This document shows, in pieces, positions 1 to 9,291 of a stretch of DNA of 55,861 bases. The notes below the pieces were generated by a model that saw only the letters and a program-made list of their open reading frames with translations, was not told where the DNA came from and searched no databases. The stretch comes from an uncultured Selenomonadales bacterium (GTDB lineage: Bacteria; Bacillota; Negativicutes; Selenomonadales; Selenomonadaceae): positions 1-55,861 of the forward strand of contig CAMNEX010000002.1 of NCBI GenBank assembly GCA_946536825.1, given 5' to 3'. Made by a program: the position numbers and the translations under genes. The stretch's first letter is position 1. Each line of letters begins with the position of its first letter.

Positions 1-1
1 A

Positions 2-54
2 AAAAATTTCCTTATAAAAATTTTCCTTATAAAAATTTTCCTTATAAAAATTTC
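2..54. repeat. Tandem repeat, 15-bp unit AAAAATTTTCCTTAT (about 3.5 copies) in the nagA 5' region
   Basis: Direct reading: AAAAATTTCCTTAT / AAAAATTTTCCTTAT / AAAAATTTTCCTTAT / AAAAATTTC, just before the cgggaggg RBS. It may continue outside the window. Confidence 0.85.
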
Positions 55-70
55 GGGAGGGAATTTCCAT

Positions 71-1204
71 ATGAAAACTTTAATTAACGGGCGATTGATT
101 GCGCCCGACGCTAAAGGCAATTTCAAAATCTGCGCGGGCGAGGCTCTGAACTTCGACGAGAAAATAATTTCAATCGGCAAGGCTCAAGGAGGCGTGGAAA
201 CCATCGACGCGGAAAATCTTTTCGTGTCGCCCGGATTTATAAATATTCATATTCATGGCTCGGCGGGCGTTGACACAATGGACGACGACATTGACGCCTT
301 AAAAAAATTTGCCGAGTTTCTGCCTTCGTCGGGCGTCACGAGTTTTTTGCCGACAACTATGACATTGCCGCTTAAAAAAATTTATCGGGCGTTGGAGAGA
401 ATTCGTATCGGAAAAAATTTTTCAGGCGGCGCGAAGATTTTGGGCGCGAACGTCGAAGGTCCTTTTATCAGCAAAAAATTTAAGGGCGCACAGGCGGAGG
501 AAAATATTATTCCCGCCAATTTTGAACTGATAAAAAATTTCTCCGACGTGATAAAAATCATAACTGTTGCTCCCGAAGAAATTAATTTTGACTTTATCGA
601 CCGTTGCCGCGAAAAAAATATCGTCGTCTCAATCGGACACAGCGCGGCGACTTACGAAACGGCAATGGCGGCGATTGAGCAAGGCGCGAATCACATAACT
701 CATCTTTTCAACGCGCAAAGCGGTTTTCATCACAGGAAACCGGGCGTCGTCGTGGCGGCTTTGGATTCAAATGCGGTTGTAGAATTGATTGCCGATAATG
801 TTCACGTCCACCCCGCCGCGCAGAGAATTGTAAGTAAAATTAAACCGCGCAGGGAAATTATTTTGATAACGGATTCACTTAGGGCTTGCGGTTTGGGCGA
901 CGGCGTCAGCGAATTGGGCGGGCAAAAAGTTTTTGTCAAAGGAAATCTTGCCACGCTTGAGGACGGCACTATTGCGGGTAGCGTCGCCAAAATGAACGAA
1001 GTCCTAAAAATTTTCTGCGCGAACACTTCAACCGACATTGCGTCGGGCGTCGAAACCATAACAAAAAATCCCGCCGTCGAGCTTGGCATTTTCGACAAGG
1101 CGGGCAGTTTAGAAGTCGGCAAGGCGGCGGATATTGTCCTTTTCGACGACGAACTTAATATCAGAAAAGTTTTTATCGGCGGGCGGCTGAATTATTTTTC
1201 TTGA
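71..1204 (+). CDS. nagA: N-acetylglucosamine-6-phosphate deacetylase
   Basis: 377 aa; NIHIHG metal-binding motif, VEGPF, IGHSAAT, THLFNAQ, ITDSL; RBS gggaggg upstream. Confidence 0.93.
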   Translation: MKTLINGRLIAPDAKGNFKICAGEALNFDEKIISIGKAQGGVETIDAENLFVSPGFINIHIHGSAGVDTMDDDIDALKKFAEFLPSSGVTSFLPTTMTLPLKKIYRALERIRIGKNFSGGAKILGANVEGPFISKKFKGAQAEENIIPANFELIKNFSDVIKIITVAPEEINFDFIDRCREKNIVVSIGHSAATYETAMAAIEQGANHITHLFNAQSGFHHRKPGVVVAALDSNAVVELIADNVHVHPAAQRIVSKIKPRREIILITDSLRACGLGDGVSELGGQKVFVKGNLATLEDGTIAGSVAKMNEVLKIFCANTSTDIASGVETITKNPAVELGIFDKAGSLEVGKAADIVLFDDELNIRKVFIGGRLNYFS

Positions 1205-2976
1205 GCCTCGAAAAATTTTCCCAACGCTTCGGCGGCTGTTTTATTCATGCTCGGCACGGCGGCTAGTTCCTCAACCGTTGCCGACTTTATTTTTGTGAGC
1301 GTCCCGAATTTTTCAAAGAGCGCGGCGCGGCGTTTTGCTCCTATTCCTGACACGCTGTCCAATTCCGATTTTAAATTACGCGTCCGCCTAAGTTTTCTGT
1401 GATAAGTTATCGCAAAGCGGTGAGCTTCGTCGCGAATTCTCTGCATTAATTTTAATGCTTGACTGTCGTGCGGCAATTCAATCGGGACAGGCGTGCCCTC
1501 AACGAAAATCAATTCAAATTGTTTGGCGAGTCCGACGACCGGAACTTTATGCCCCGCGCCGCGAATTATTTCAAGTGCGGAATTTAATTGCCCGATTCCG
1601 CCGTCGATAACGATTAAATCCGGCAAACTTTCTTCCGGTATTTTTTCGTAGCGGCGGCAGATGACTTCGCGCATTGATAAAAAATCGTCGGGCTTGCCTT
1701 CGGTTGAGTGGATTTTGTAGCGGCGATAACTTTTTTTATCGGGCGAGCCGTTTTCAAACACGACCATTGAAGCGACAGTCTCCGCGCCTTGTATGTGCGA
1801 AATGTCAAAGCATTCCATGCGGCGAGGGATTCGCGGCAAGTTCAAAAATTTTTTCAGTTCCTCAACCGCGCCGATTGTCTGCGCATTTTTTATTTGCCGC
1901 CGCGCAGATTCTTCCGCCAAAAATTTTTCAGCGTTTTGAGTTGCCATTTCGACAAGCGAACGTTTGACGCCGCGTTTCGGTTCGATTAATTTCGCGCCGA
2001 GCCATTTGCTTAAAATTTTTAAATCGTCCTGCGCCAACGCGACCGGCAATAAAATTTCCGCCGCCGATATTTGCGCCCGACTGTAATATTGCTTGATAAA
2101 TTCCGTGACTGTCTGCGCGTCGTCTTCGTCCGTCGCTCCGCTCAGCAAAAAACTTTCGCGCCCTGTGACTTTCCCCTCGCGAACGAAAAAAATTTGTGCG
2201 CAAGTTTCTCCGTCAAGCCGCGCCAAGCCGATTGCATCAACGTCGCCCGTATCGGTGACGATTTTTTGTTTCTCGGTGACTTTGCGAATTGCCGTTAAAA
2301 TATCTCGGAGCCGCGCCGCCGCCTCGAAGTTCAATTTCTCTGCCGCCTCCGTCATTTGATTAGAAATTTCGCGTTCAACCTGCGCGGTTCTCCCCTCAAG
2401 AAATTTTTCTGCGGCATTGACAAATTGCATATAATTTTCGCGGGAAATTTTTTCGGCGCAAGGCGCAAGACAGCGTTTAATATGAAACTCCAAACAGGGA
2501 CGCTTTGAAAAAGTTCTGCAAGTTCGGAGCGGGAAAATTTTTTGCAGGAGCAGAAGAGTTTCTTTAACGGCAAGCCCGCTCGTATAAGGTCCGAAATAGC
2601 GCGAGCCGTCATGAACAACGCGGCGCGTCAAAACAATTCGCGGAAAATCTTCGGCAAGCGTCAATTTCAGATAAGGATAACTTTTATCGTCCTTGAGGCT
2701 GATATTGTAGCGCGGGCGATATTTTTTAATCAGATTGCATTCCAAAATCAGAGCTTCGACTTCGCTCGCCGTGACAATCGTTTCAAAGTCGGCAATTTTA
2801 GCGACCATTGCTTTGACTTTTGCGCCGTGATTTTTATTTGCTTGAAAATATTGGCGGACGCGATTTTTCAACACGACCGCCTTGCCGACGTAAATAATTT
2901 TCCCGCGAGAATCTTTCATTAGGTAAACGCCCGCCGAATCGGGCAGGGTTTTCAATTTTTCCTGAAGTATTTCCAT
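1192..2976 (-). CDS. uvrC: Excinuclease ABC subunit C
   Basis: GIY-YIG-type N-terminus (AGVYLMKDSRGKIIYVGKA), UVR region, RNase H-like IVIDGGIGQL, C-terminal HhH. Start trimmed from the 701-aa ORF to MEILQEKLKTLPDSAGVYLMK (ATG at 2976). Confidence 0.95.
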   Translation of the reverse strand: MEILQEKLKTLPDSAGVYLMKDSRGKIIYVGKAVVLKNRVRQYFQANKNHGAKVKAMVAKIADFETIVTASEVEALILECNLIKKYRPRYNISLKDDKSYPYLKLTLAEDFPRIVLTRRVVHDGSRYFGPYTSGLAVKETLLLLQKIFPLRTCRTFSKRPCLEFHIKRCLAPCAEKISRENYMQFVNAAEKFLEGRTAQVEREISNQMTEAAEKLNFEAAARLRDILTAIRKVTEKQKIVTDTGDVDAIGLARLDGETCAQIFFVREGKVTGRESFLLSGATDEDDAQTVTEFIKQYYSRAQISAAEILLPVALAQDDLKILSKWLGAKLIEPKRGVKRSLVEMATQNAEKFLAEESARRQIKNAQTIGAVEELKKFLNLPRIPRRMECFDISHIQGAETVASMVVFENGSPDKKSYRRYKIHSTEGKPDDFLSMREVICRRYEKIPEESLPDLIVIDGGIGQLNSALEIIRGAGHKVPVVGLAKQFELIFVEGTPVPIELPHDSQALKLMQRIRDEAHRFAITYHRKLRRTRNLKSELDSVSGIGAKRRAALFEKFGTLTKIKSATVEELAAVPSMNKTAAEALGKFFEAQEK

Positions 2977-3003
2977 TACAAAATTCCTTTCGGAGGTAAG
3001 GAT

Positions 3004-3528
3004 ATGAATTTCAAAATTTATACGGACGGTTCGTGTTTGGGCAACCCCGGCGCGGGCGGTTGGGCGGCGGTTATCGTCGACGAAAAAAATCACCGCGAAG
3101 AAATTTTCGGCGGCGAAGATTATACGACCAATAATCGCATGGAGCTCACAGCGGCGATTAATGCCTTGAAAAAAATTTCGGCGGGCGACTGCGCGGAACT
3201 TTTCACGGACAGCAGTTATCTTAAAAATGCTTTTACTGCCGGCTGGCTCGCTAATTGGAAGCGCACAAATTGGAAGGGCAATACCGTTAAAAATCAAGAT
3301 TTATGGCTGGAGCTCGACGAATTAATTTCAACTCGCGCCGTGAATTTTAATTGGGTCAAGGGTCACGCGGGGGATTTTTTCAATGAACGTTGCGACAAAC
3401 TCGCCCGCTCGACTGCCGAAAAATTTCAGCGCAAGGAAATTCCCACTCCGAAAAAAATTATTTCCCCGCCGCGCTTTAAGCCTGCAAAAAATTCTTCTAA
3501 GCCCGTTCAGTTATCTTTGTTCGATTAG
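3004..3528 (+). CDS. rnhA: Ribonuclease HI
   Basis: IYTDGSCLGNPGAGGWAAV, NNRMELTAAINAL, FTDSSYL, WVKGHAG; RBS ggaggtaaggat. Confidence 0.95.
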   Translation: MNFKIYTDGSCLGNPGAGGWAAVIVDEKNHREEIFGGEDYTTNNRMELTAAINALKKISAGDCAELFTDSSYLKNAFTAGWLANWKRTNWKGNTVKNQDLWLELDELISTRAVNFNWVKGHAGDFFNERCDKLARSTAEKFQRKEIPTPKKIISPPRFKPAKNSSKPVQLSLFD

Positions 3529-3573
3529 AAAATTATTCGCGTTCTATTTAGTGTTTCCTCCCGCGCAGATTTT

Positions 3574-4695
3574 TTACATTGGCGGCATACGGCGCGGCAT
3601 TTGCATACCGGAAGAAGATCTTTTCTCGGCGGCTTCGTAAGTGATTGAAATATCGTCGCCGGGATTTAAATTGCCGCTCGTAATTTCGACGAATTCCTCG
3701 CCGTAAAGCCCGACCGTTATATAAATTTTCTCGGCAATATCTTTTCCCTGCGCGTCCTTAGTAATTTTCTCGACGTAGGAGCCTTGCGCGTCGGTTTTTA
3801 GGGCAGAAATTGGAACGCAAAGCGCGTCGCGAACTTGTCCGACGACAATATCAAGCCGCGCAGTCATTGCGGGGAGCAAAAGATTTTCTTCGTCGGGCGC
3901 ACTGAAGGTCACGTAGTAATAAATGACAGCATTGTTTGAACTGCTTGTTGAAGAACTGCTCGTGTCCCAAGAATTAGCAGTATCGGTTTGAGAAATTTTT
4001 GTAACCTGCGCGGCAAAAGTTTTATCAGGATAAGCGTCGACAGTGAAGGACGCCGTCTCGCCGACCTTGACGCTGCCAATGTCGGTTTCGTCGACTTTTG
4101 CCTTAACGAGTTTTTCGCTCAAATCGGCAATGCGCATGATAACTGTCGGATTAGTCGAACCTTGAACCGCCATTGTTCCAGGAGTTTTCGGCTCCCCGAC
4201 AACAACGCCGTCCATCGGCGCAGTTATAACTGTTTGATTAACATCGTCCTCAGCAAGCTCAACCGCCGATTTTGCTCTGTCGTATTCGTATTGCGCGTCT
4301 TGCAATTCCTCCAGAGACTTCGCGCCGATTTTGTAAAGCCGTTCCGTTCGCTCCAATTTTTGGCGGGCGTTCGTCAAAGTAAAATTTGCCTGGTCAAGTT
4401 TTGCCTCGAAATCTTTGCCGTCCAAAATCGCGACAATTTGCCCTTCGGTTACGTGATCATTTTCCTCAACCAAAATTTCTTTAATTCGCGCCGTGACTTT
4501 GCCGCTGACTTCGACGCTGTCGCGAGGCTGAACCGTGCCTGTTGCCGAAACTGTTTTAATTAAATCCGTCCGAACAACTTTTGTTGTTTCGTAGGTTTTG
4601 ACGGCGGTTTTTTCGACGGTATCTTCATAAAAATAATAGCCCGCCGCCGCGCCGCCGATAAGCAAAACGACGACGATTAAAATTTTCCACTTCAT
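3574..4695 (-). CDS. Efflux periplasmic adaptor subunit, MacA/HlyD (RND/ABC adaptor) family
   Basis: N-terminal TM, biotinyl-lipoyl-like halves (ATGTVQPRDSVEVSGKV ... ITAPMDGVVV), alpha-hairpin, Met-rich C-terminus. Confidence 0.88.
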   Translation of the reverse strand: MKWKILIVVVLLIGGAAAGYYFYEDTVEKTAVKTYETTKVVRTDLIKTVSATGTVQPRDSVEVSGKVTARIKEILVEENDHVTEGQIVAILDGKDFEAKLDQANFTLTNARQKLERTERLYKIGAKSLEELQDAQYEYDRAKSAVELAEDDVNQTVITAPMDGVVVGEPKTPGTMAVQGSTNPTVIMRIADLSEKLVKAKVDETDIGSVKVGETASFTVDAYPDKTFAAQVTKISQTDTANSWDTSSSSTSSSNNAVIYYYVTFSAPDEENLLLPAMTARLDIVVGQVRDALCVPISALKTDAQGSYVEKITKDAQGKDIAEKIYITVGLYGEEFVEITSGNLNPGDDISITYEAAEKRSSSGMQMPRRMPPM

Positions 4696-4733
4696 AAAAC
4701 AAACTCCTTGTTATTAGGTTAATAGGTTACTTC

Positions 4734-5996
4734 CTAATTCCTAATTGCTTTAAGGGTGTCGCCTACGGCGTGCGCAAGGTCGAAACTGTATCGCGCCACG
4801 TCGTATCTTGCGCTGACGTTATTTTTTTTCGCTGTTGAAAGCGCAACTTCCGCGTCCAAAACGTCAAGCAAAATCCCTTCGCCAGCGTTATATCGTTCAG
4901 TTGCAATGAAGCGTTCCTCTTCGGCAAGCTCGACTGCCCGTTGAGTCGTCGTCAAGCGCAGGAGCGCGATTTTTAAATTTTTATGTGCCGTAACAACGTC
5001 CTCATGAACGCTGTCCAAATCGGAGTCAAAAGCCAATTTCAGCCGCTCGACTTCGACTTTTGCCGATTCAACTTCTGCGCGAGTAACTCCGCTGTCGAAA
5101 ATATTCCAGGACGCAGAAATTCCCGCCGAAGCGTCGGGCGTGGGGTGCCAGCGATTAGCCGAGTTGTTGTTTGCATTTAAATCCGTGCCGATATTAGCGT
5201 TGACGCTCGGCAACCAGCCCGACTTTGCGCTTATAACGTTTAATTCTCCCTGTTCGATTCTCAAGGCGTCCGATTTTAAATCGCAACGATTTTCTTCCGC
5301 CTCCGTCAAATAATTTTCCACGTCGCCGAGTTTAAGCCGCGTATTAAAATCTTCGACAGTCAAGCTCGCGATAGAATCCGTTGACATGAGCGCGGCTAAA
5401 TTCGTCAGCGAAACTTCGTAAGCCGCATGGGAGCGGGCAGCGTCCTGCAGGGCGTTACTCGTTTCGACTTGGGCGCGGAGTAAATCGATTTTGGCTTTGG
5501 CTCCCGCGTCGTATTGCGCGGCTATCATTCTTTCATGCTCCGCCAAATTTTTTTCCGTCTCCAAATCGACTTTCGAGGTTGCAAGATTTTCAAGCGCGTT
5601 TACGTAGGAAGTTACGACTTGATAAATCAAATCGTCCTGCGCCTTAATAAAATCCAACTTTGAAACTTCAATGCCCAATTCCGCATATTTTATTGCTGTT
5701 TCCAGTCGCTTGCCAGAATACAAAGGAAGCGACGCGCTCAAGCCCGCCGAAACTCTCTCCGAGACGTCAACGGCTTCGGTTTTGGAGGCATTTGCCGAGC
5801 CCGACGCGCTCACCGAAACGCTTTTTTTGCCCCGCGCAGATTTTAATGACTCTTCGGCGACTAAAATGGATTGTTCCGTTCGCTGAAGATTAGGATTGTT
5901 TGTCAACGCTGTTTGAACTGCCTCCTGCACCGGCAAGGCTTGCGCGGGCGTTGTCAGCAGGAGCGTTGTCAGGATTGCCGTTAAAACTTTTTTCAT
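4734..5996 (-). CDS. TolC family outer-membrane efflux protein
   Basis: Signal peptide MKKVLTAILTTLLLTTPAQA, then OEP repeats (NNPNLQRTEQSI, YNAGEGILLDVLDAEVAL). Start set to ATG at 5996 with SD AAGGAG. Confidence 0.9.
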   Translation of the reverse strand: MKKVLTAILTTLLLTTPAQALPVQEAVQTALTNNPNLQRTEQSILVAEESLKSARGKKSVSVSASGSANASKTEAVDVSERVSAGLSASLPLYSGKRLETAIKYAELGIEVSKLDFIKAQDDLIYQVVTSYVNALENLATSKVDLETEKNLAEHERMIAAQYDAGAKAKIDLLRAQVETSNALQDAARSHAAYEVSLTNLAALMSTDSIASLTVEDFNTRLKLGDVENYLTEAEENRCDLKSDALRIEQGELNVISAKSGWLPSVNANIGTDLNANNNSANRWHPTPDASAGISASWNIFDSGVTRAEVESAKVEVERLKLAFDSDLDSVHEDVVTAHKNLKIALLRLTTTQRAVELAEEERFIATERYNAGEGILLDVLDAEVALSTAKKNNVSARYDVARYSFDLAHAVGDTLKAIRN

Positions 5997-6273
5997 GGTT
6001 ATTCTCCTTGACAAGCGGTCTTTCTTTAGCCAAGTTTATGACTTCGTCGGCAGTCACGGATTTTTTTTCTGCCGCTGATTTTTCGGCGGGCGGCGATTTC
6101 TTTTCGGATATGTCGACTTCGTTAAGCGTTTGCGAAAGTGCCGCTTGAGCTTTGCGGAATTCTCTCAAGCCTTTGCCGAGTGCCCGCCCCACTTCGGGCA
6201 ATTTGCCGGGTCCGAAAACTATCAGCCCGACGATTAAAATTATTATGAATTCTCCCGCACCTATTCCAAACAT
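5890..6273 (-). CDS. tatA: Sec-independent translocase TatA/TatE family protein
   Basis: MFGIGAGEFIIILIVGLIVFGPGKLPEVGRALGKGLREFRKA is diagnostic; C-terminus overlaps the tolC-like start. Confidence 0.92.
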   Translation of the reverse strand: MFGIGAGEFIIILIVGLIVFGPGKLPEVGRALGKGLREFRKAQAALSQTLNEVDISEKKSPPAEKSAAEKKSVTADEVINLAKERPLVKENNHEKSFNGNPDNAPADNARASLAGAGGSSNSVDKQS

Positions 6274-6305
6274 ATAAATCCTCCCGCCATAAAAATTTCT
6301 CCGCT

Positions 6306-6333
6306 ATTATATCATGTAACGACATTTCTTCAA
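6306..6333 (-). promoter_or_regulatory. Putative sigma70-type promoter for tatA
   Basis: Minus strand TTGAAG-16-TATAAT. Confidence 0.5.
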
Positions 6334-6400
6334 ATATTTTTCAGAAAAAATTCCGTCCAAAATCTTTGTGTTGTTAATTTTACCATAAACAAAATTAAAA

Positions 6401-6429
6401 TTGCATTGACTTTCCCGATTTGATAAAAT
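6401..6429 (+). promoter_or_regulatory. Putative sigma70-type promoter for RNase J
   Basis: TTGCAT-17-TAAAAT upstream of the TTG start at 6485. Confidence 0.5.
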
Positions 6430-6484
6430 GCTTGAAGCTTTGATAGTTCGGATAAAGATTTTTATAATGAGGAGGAGATTTTAT

Positions 6485-8158
6485 TTGAGAAGTGACCAAC
6501 GAAACGAAACGAAATTAAAAATAATTCCGCTGGGCGGACTGGGTGAAATTGGGAAAAATATGACGATAATCCGCTACGGCGACGAAATGATTATGATTGA
6601 CGCGGGGCTAATGTTCCCCGAAAATGATATGCTCGGTGTTGATTTGGTTATTCCGGATATTTCTTACGTCATGGAAAATAAAAATTGTCTCAAGGCAATA
6701 ATCCTGACGCACGGACACGAAGATCATATCGGCGCATTGCCATACATTTTGAAACAGCTTACGGTTCCGGTTTATGGAACGAAATTGACGCTGGGAATTT
6801 TAATGGGACGGCTCAAAGAAGACGGCGTCGAGTGCAAAAATCTGCGCGTGGTATCGAGCGGCGAAATTGTAATGATCAGTTGTTTCAGCGTCGGTTTTAT
6901 TCGCGTCAATCACTCAATCCCCGATTCGGTTGCTTTGTCAATAAAAACGCCCGTCGGAATGATTGTCCACACGGGCGACTTTAAACTTGATTACACGCCG
7001 ATTGACGGGAAAATGACGGACTTTCGCCGCTTCGCGGATTTGGGTCAACGCGGAGTTCTTTTGCTTATGGCTGATTCGACGAATGCGGAAAAGGAAGGTC
7101 ATACGCCCAGCGAAAAAACTGTCGGCGCGGCTTTTAATCGCGAATTTCAAAATGCGCCCGGCAGAGTTATCGTCGCGACTTTTTCTTCAAACGTCCACAG
7201 AATTCAGCAGGCGATTGACACGGCAATTCGCTATCGTCGGCGCGTGGCGATTTTGGGGCGCAGTATGGTAAACGTCGTAAACATTTCTCTTGAAATGGGT
7301 TATATTCACGCGCCCGAAGGAACGATTATCGACATTGAGGACGTAAGAAATTATCCCGCGAATAAAATTGTAATTATAACGACGGGCAGTCAGGGCGAGC
7401 CAATGAGCGCACTTACTCGAATGGCAATGAGCGATCATCGGCAGGTTGATATTATTCCCGGCGACACGGTGATAATTTCCGCGACGCCGATACCCGGCAA
7501 TGAAAAACTCGTTGCCAAAACTGTCGATAATCTTTTGCGGCTCGGAGCAAATGTCGTTCACCGCCGCGAAGAAGGAATTCATGTTTCGGGACACGCCGCC
7601 CGCGACGAGTTGCGCTTGATTCATAATTTGGTTAAGCCGAAATTTTTTATGCCTGTTCACGGCGAATTACATCATTTGTTTGCACATGCGAAGCTTGCCG
7701 AAGAAATGGGCATGAATCGAGAAAATATTTTGGTCGGTGAAAATGGTTCGGTTATCGAATTGAGCCGCGACAGTGGAAAAATTGCGGGAAAAATTAATGC
7801 GGGCGTCATAATGGTTGACGGATTGGGCGTCGGCGACGTTGGCAATATAGTTCTTCGCGACCGCCGCCAACTTTCGCAGGACGGGATTTTAATTGTCGTG
7901 GTGACAATGAACAGAATGTCGGGTAGGGTCATTTCCGGTCCCGATATTGTATCGCGGGGCTTTGTTTACGTTCGTGAATCAGAACAACTTATGGACGAGG
8001 CGCGAAGTAGAGTTTTTCAAGTGCTCAGGCGTTGCAGGGAAGATCAGGTTGCCGATTGGATAACGATCAAGGTGAGCATTCGCGACGCACTGGCGCAATT
8101 TTTATTTGAACAGACGCGCCGCCGACCTATGATTCTCCCGATTATCGTGGAAGTTTAA
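6485..8158 (+). CDS. rnj: Ribonuclease J (metallo-beta-lactamase/beta-CASP)
   Basis: IPLGGLGEIGKNMT, HGHEDHIGALPY, HTGDFKLD, ADSTNAEKEGHTPSE, MPVHGELHH. Preferred TTG start after AGGAGGAG; the ORF-track start is 6428. Confidence 0.93.
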   Translation: MRSDQRNETKLKIIPLGGLGEIGKNMTIIRYGDEMIMIDAGLMFPENDMLGVDLVIPDISYVMENKNCLKAIILTHGHEDHIGALPYILKQLTVPVYGTKLTLGILMGRLKEDGVECKNLRVVSSGEIVMISCFSVGFIRVNHSIPDSVALSIKTPVGMIVHTGDFKLDYTPIDGKMTDFRRFADLGQRGVLLLMADSTNAEKEGHTPSEKTVGAAFNREFQNAPGRVIVATFSSNVHRIQQAIDTAIRYRRRVAILGRSMVNVVNISLEMGYIHAPEGTIIDIEDVRNYPANKIVIITTGSQGEPMSALTRMAMSDHRQVDIIPGDTVIISATPIPGNEKLVAKTVDNLLRLGANVVHRREEGIHVSGHAARDELRLIHNLVKPKFFMPVHGELHHLFAHAKLAEEMGMNRENILVGENGSVIELSRDSGKIAGKINAGVIMVDGLGVGDVGNIVLRDRRQLSQDGILIVVVTMNRMSGRVISGPDIVSRGFVYVRESEQLMDEARSRVFQVLRRCREDQVADWITIKVSIRDALAQFLFEQTRRRPMILPIIVEV

Positions 8159-9180
8159 TTGATAACAGCTCCGCCCAAAACTTCGTCGCCGTCATAAAAG
8201 ACAATCGATTGACCGGACGTTATAGCGCGTTGCGGCTCCGAAAATTCCACTCGCAAGAAATTTTCTTCTTCGACAACAAGACAATCGGCGAACTTTGAAC
8301 CGTAACGAATTTTTGCTTGCAAAGTTTTGGGGAGCGGCGGTTTATAAATCCAATGCGGCTCGCTTGCCGTTAAAATTTTGCTAAAAAGTTTGTCGTTGGT
8401 ATCGACGACGACTTTTTTGTTTGCAACGTCAAGGCGCGTGACGTAAAGCGGTTGCGGCGCGGCAATTCCCAAACCTTTGCGCTGTCCGATTGTGTAATTT
8501 GCAACGCCGTTATGACTGCCAAGAATTTTTCCGTCCGAATTGACAATCTCGCCCGCTTGCAGAGCCTGCGCGGAAGGATTGCGGTTCGCGATAAAATTTT
8601 TATAATCGTCATTTGGCACGAAACAAATTTCCTGACTGTCGGGCTTATCGGCGACGGGCAAATTAAATTTCTCGGCAAGGAAGCGCGTTTCAACTTTGGA
8701 AAATTCTCCGAGCGGCAAAATAATTCGCGAAAGTTTTTCCGGCGTCAAATTGTAAAGGACGTAGCTTTGGTCTTTTTTAGCGTCGTCGGCTTTTTTCAAT
8801 TTGAATCGCCCGTCCTCAAAAATAATTTTGGCGTAATGCCCCGTCGCGAGAAAATCCGCGCCGAGATTGTCAGCGAACTCGAACAGCTTGCCGAATTTTA
8901 TTTCACGGTTGCAACGCACGCAAGGATTTGGCGTTCGCCCGCGCAGATATTCTTCGACAAAATAATTTTCAACTTCTGCGCGGAAAATTTCCCTGAAGTC
9001 GGCTACGTAATGATTTATGCCCAAGAAATTGCAAACGGCTTTGGCGTCGGAGATATTTTTATCGTTATCGTGAAGGAGCATCGTCACCCCGACGACTTCA
9101 AAATTTTTTTCAATTAAAAGTGCCGCGGTCAACGAGCTGTCAACTCCGCCGCTCATTGCCACGACAACTTTTTTACTCAT
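8155..9180 (-). CDS. mnmA: tRNA-specific 2-thiouridylase
   Basis: VVVAMSGGVDSSLTA P-loop, NPCVRCNREIKFG, ATGHYAK, DSQEICFVPN. Start trimmed to MSKKVVV. Confidence 0.94.
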   Translation of the reverse strand: MSKKVVVAMSGGVDSSLTAALLIEKNFEVVGVTMLLHDNDKNISDAKAVCNFLGINHYVADFREIFRAEVENYFVEEYLRGRTPNPCVRCNREIKFGKLFEFADNLGADFLATGHYAKIIFEDGRFKLKKADDAKKDQSYVLYNLTPEKLSRIILPLGEFSKVETRFLAEKFNLPVADKPDSQEICFVPNDDYKNFIANRNPSAQALQAGEIVNSDGKILGSHNGVANYTIGQRKGLGIAAPQPLYVTRLDVANKKVVVDTNDKLFSKILTASEPHWIYKPPLPKTLQAKIRYGSKFADCLVVEEENFLRVEFSEPQRAITSGQSIVFYDGDEVLGGAVIN

Positions 9181-9231
9181 ATGAATCACTCCAATAAAAA
9201 ACTTGTTTGTATAGATTATATCATAAAAATT

Positions 9232-9263
9232 AAAGCCCCTCTCCAAGTTTGAAAGGGGCTTTT
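9232..9263. terminator. Intrinsic terminator between aspA and mnmA
   Basis: AAAGCCCCT...AGGGGCTTTT hairpin with A/T flanks. Confidence 0.75.
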
Positions 9264-9291
9264 AACTTTCTAAAAATTAAATTGTAAAATT

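Noticed and set aside
1614-2922. Multiple ORFs of 60-126 aa overlapping uvrC on both strands
   Set aside because: Alternate-frame shadow ORFs (Arg/Phe-rich, no family features) within a confident CDS.
2977-3297. 107-aa N-terminal extension of the uvrC ORF
   Set aside because: It is antisense to rnhA, and the conserved UvrC start (MEILQEKLKTLPDSAGVYLMK) lies at 2976; extension is a shadow ORF.
3988-4563. 191-aa plus-strand ORF
   Set aside because: Antisense to the MacA-like CDS; composition typical of a reverse-complement shadow frame.
8939-8983. Inverted pair CCGCGCAG...CTGCGCGG as a recombination site or terminator
   Set aside because: It lies inside the mnmA coding region with a 29-nt loop; best treated as two copies of the general over-represented word.
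8452-9117. 221-aa plus-strand ORF
   Set aside because: Entirely antisense to mnmA, which has strong motifs.
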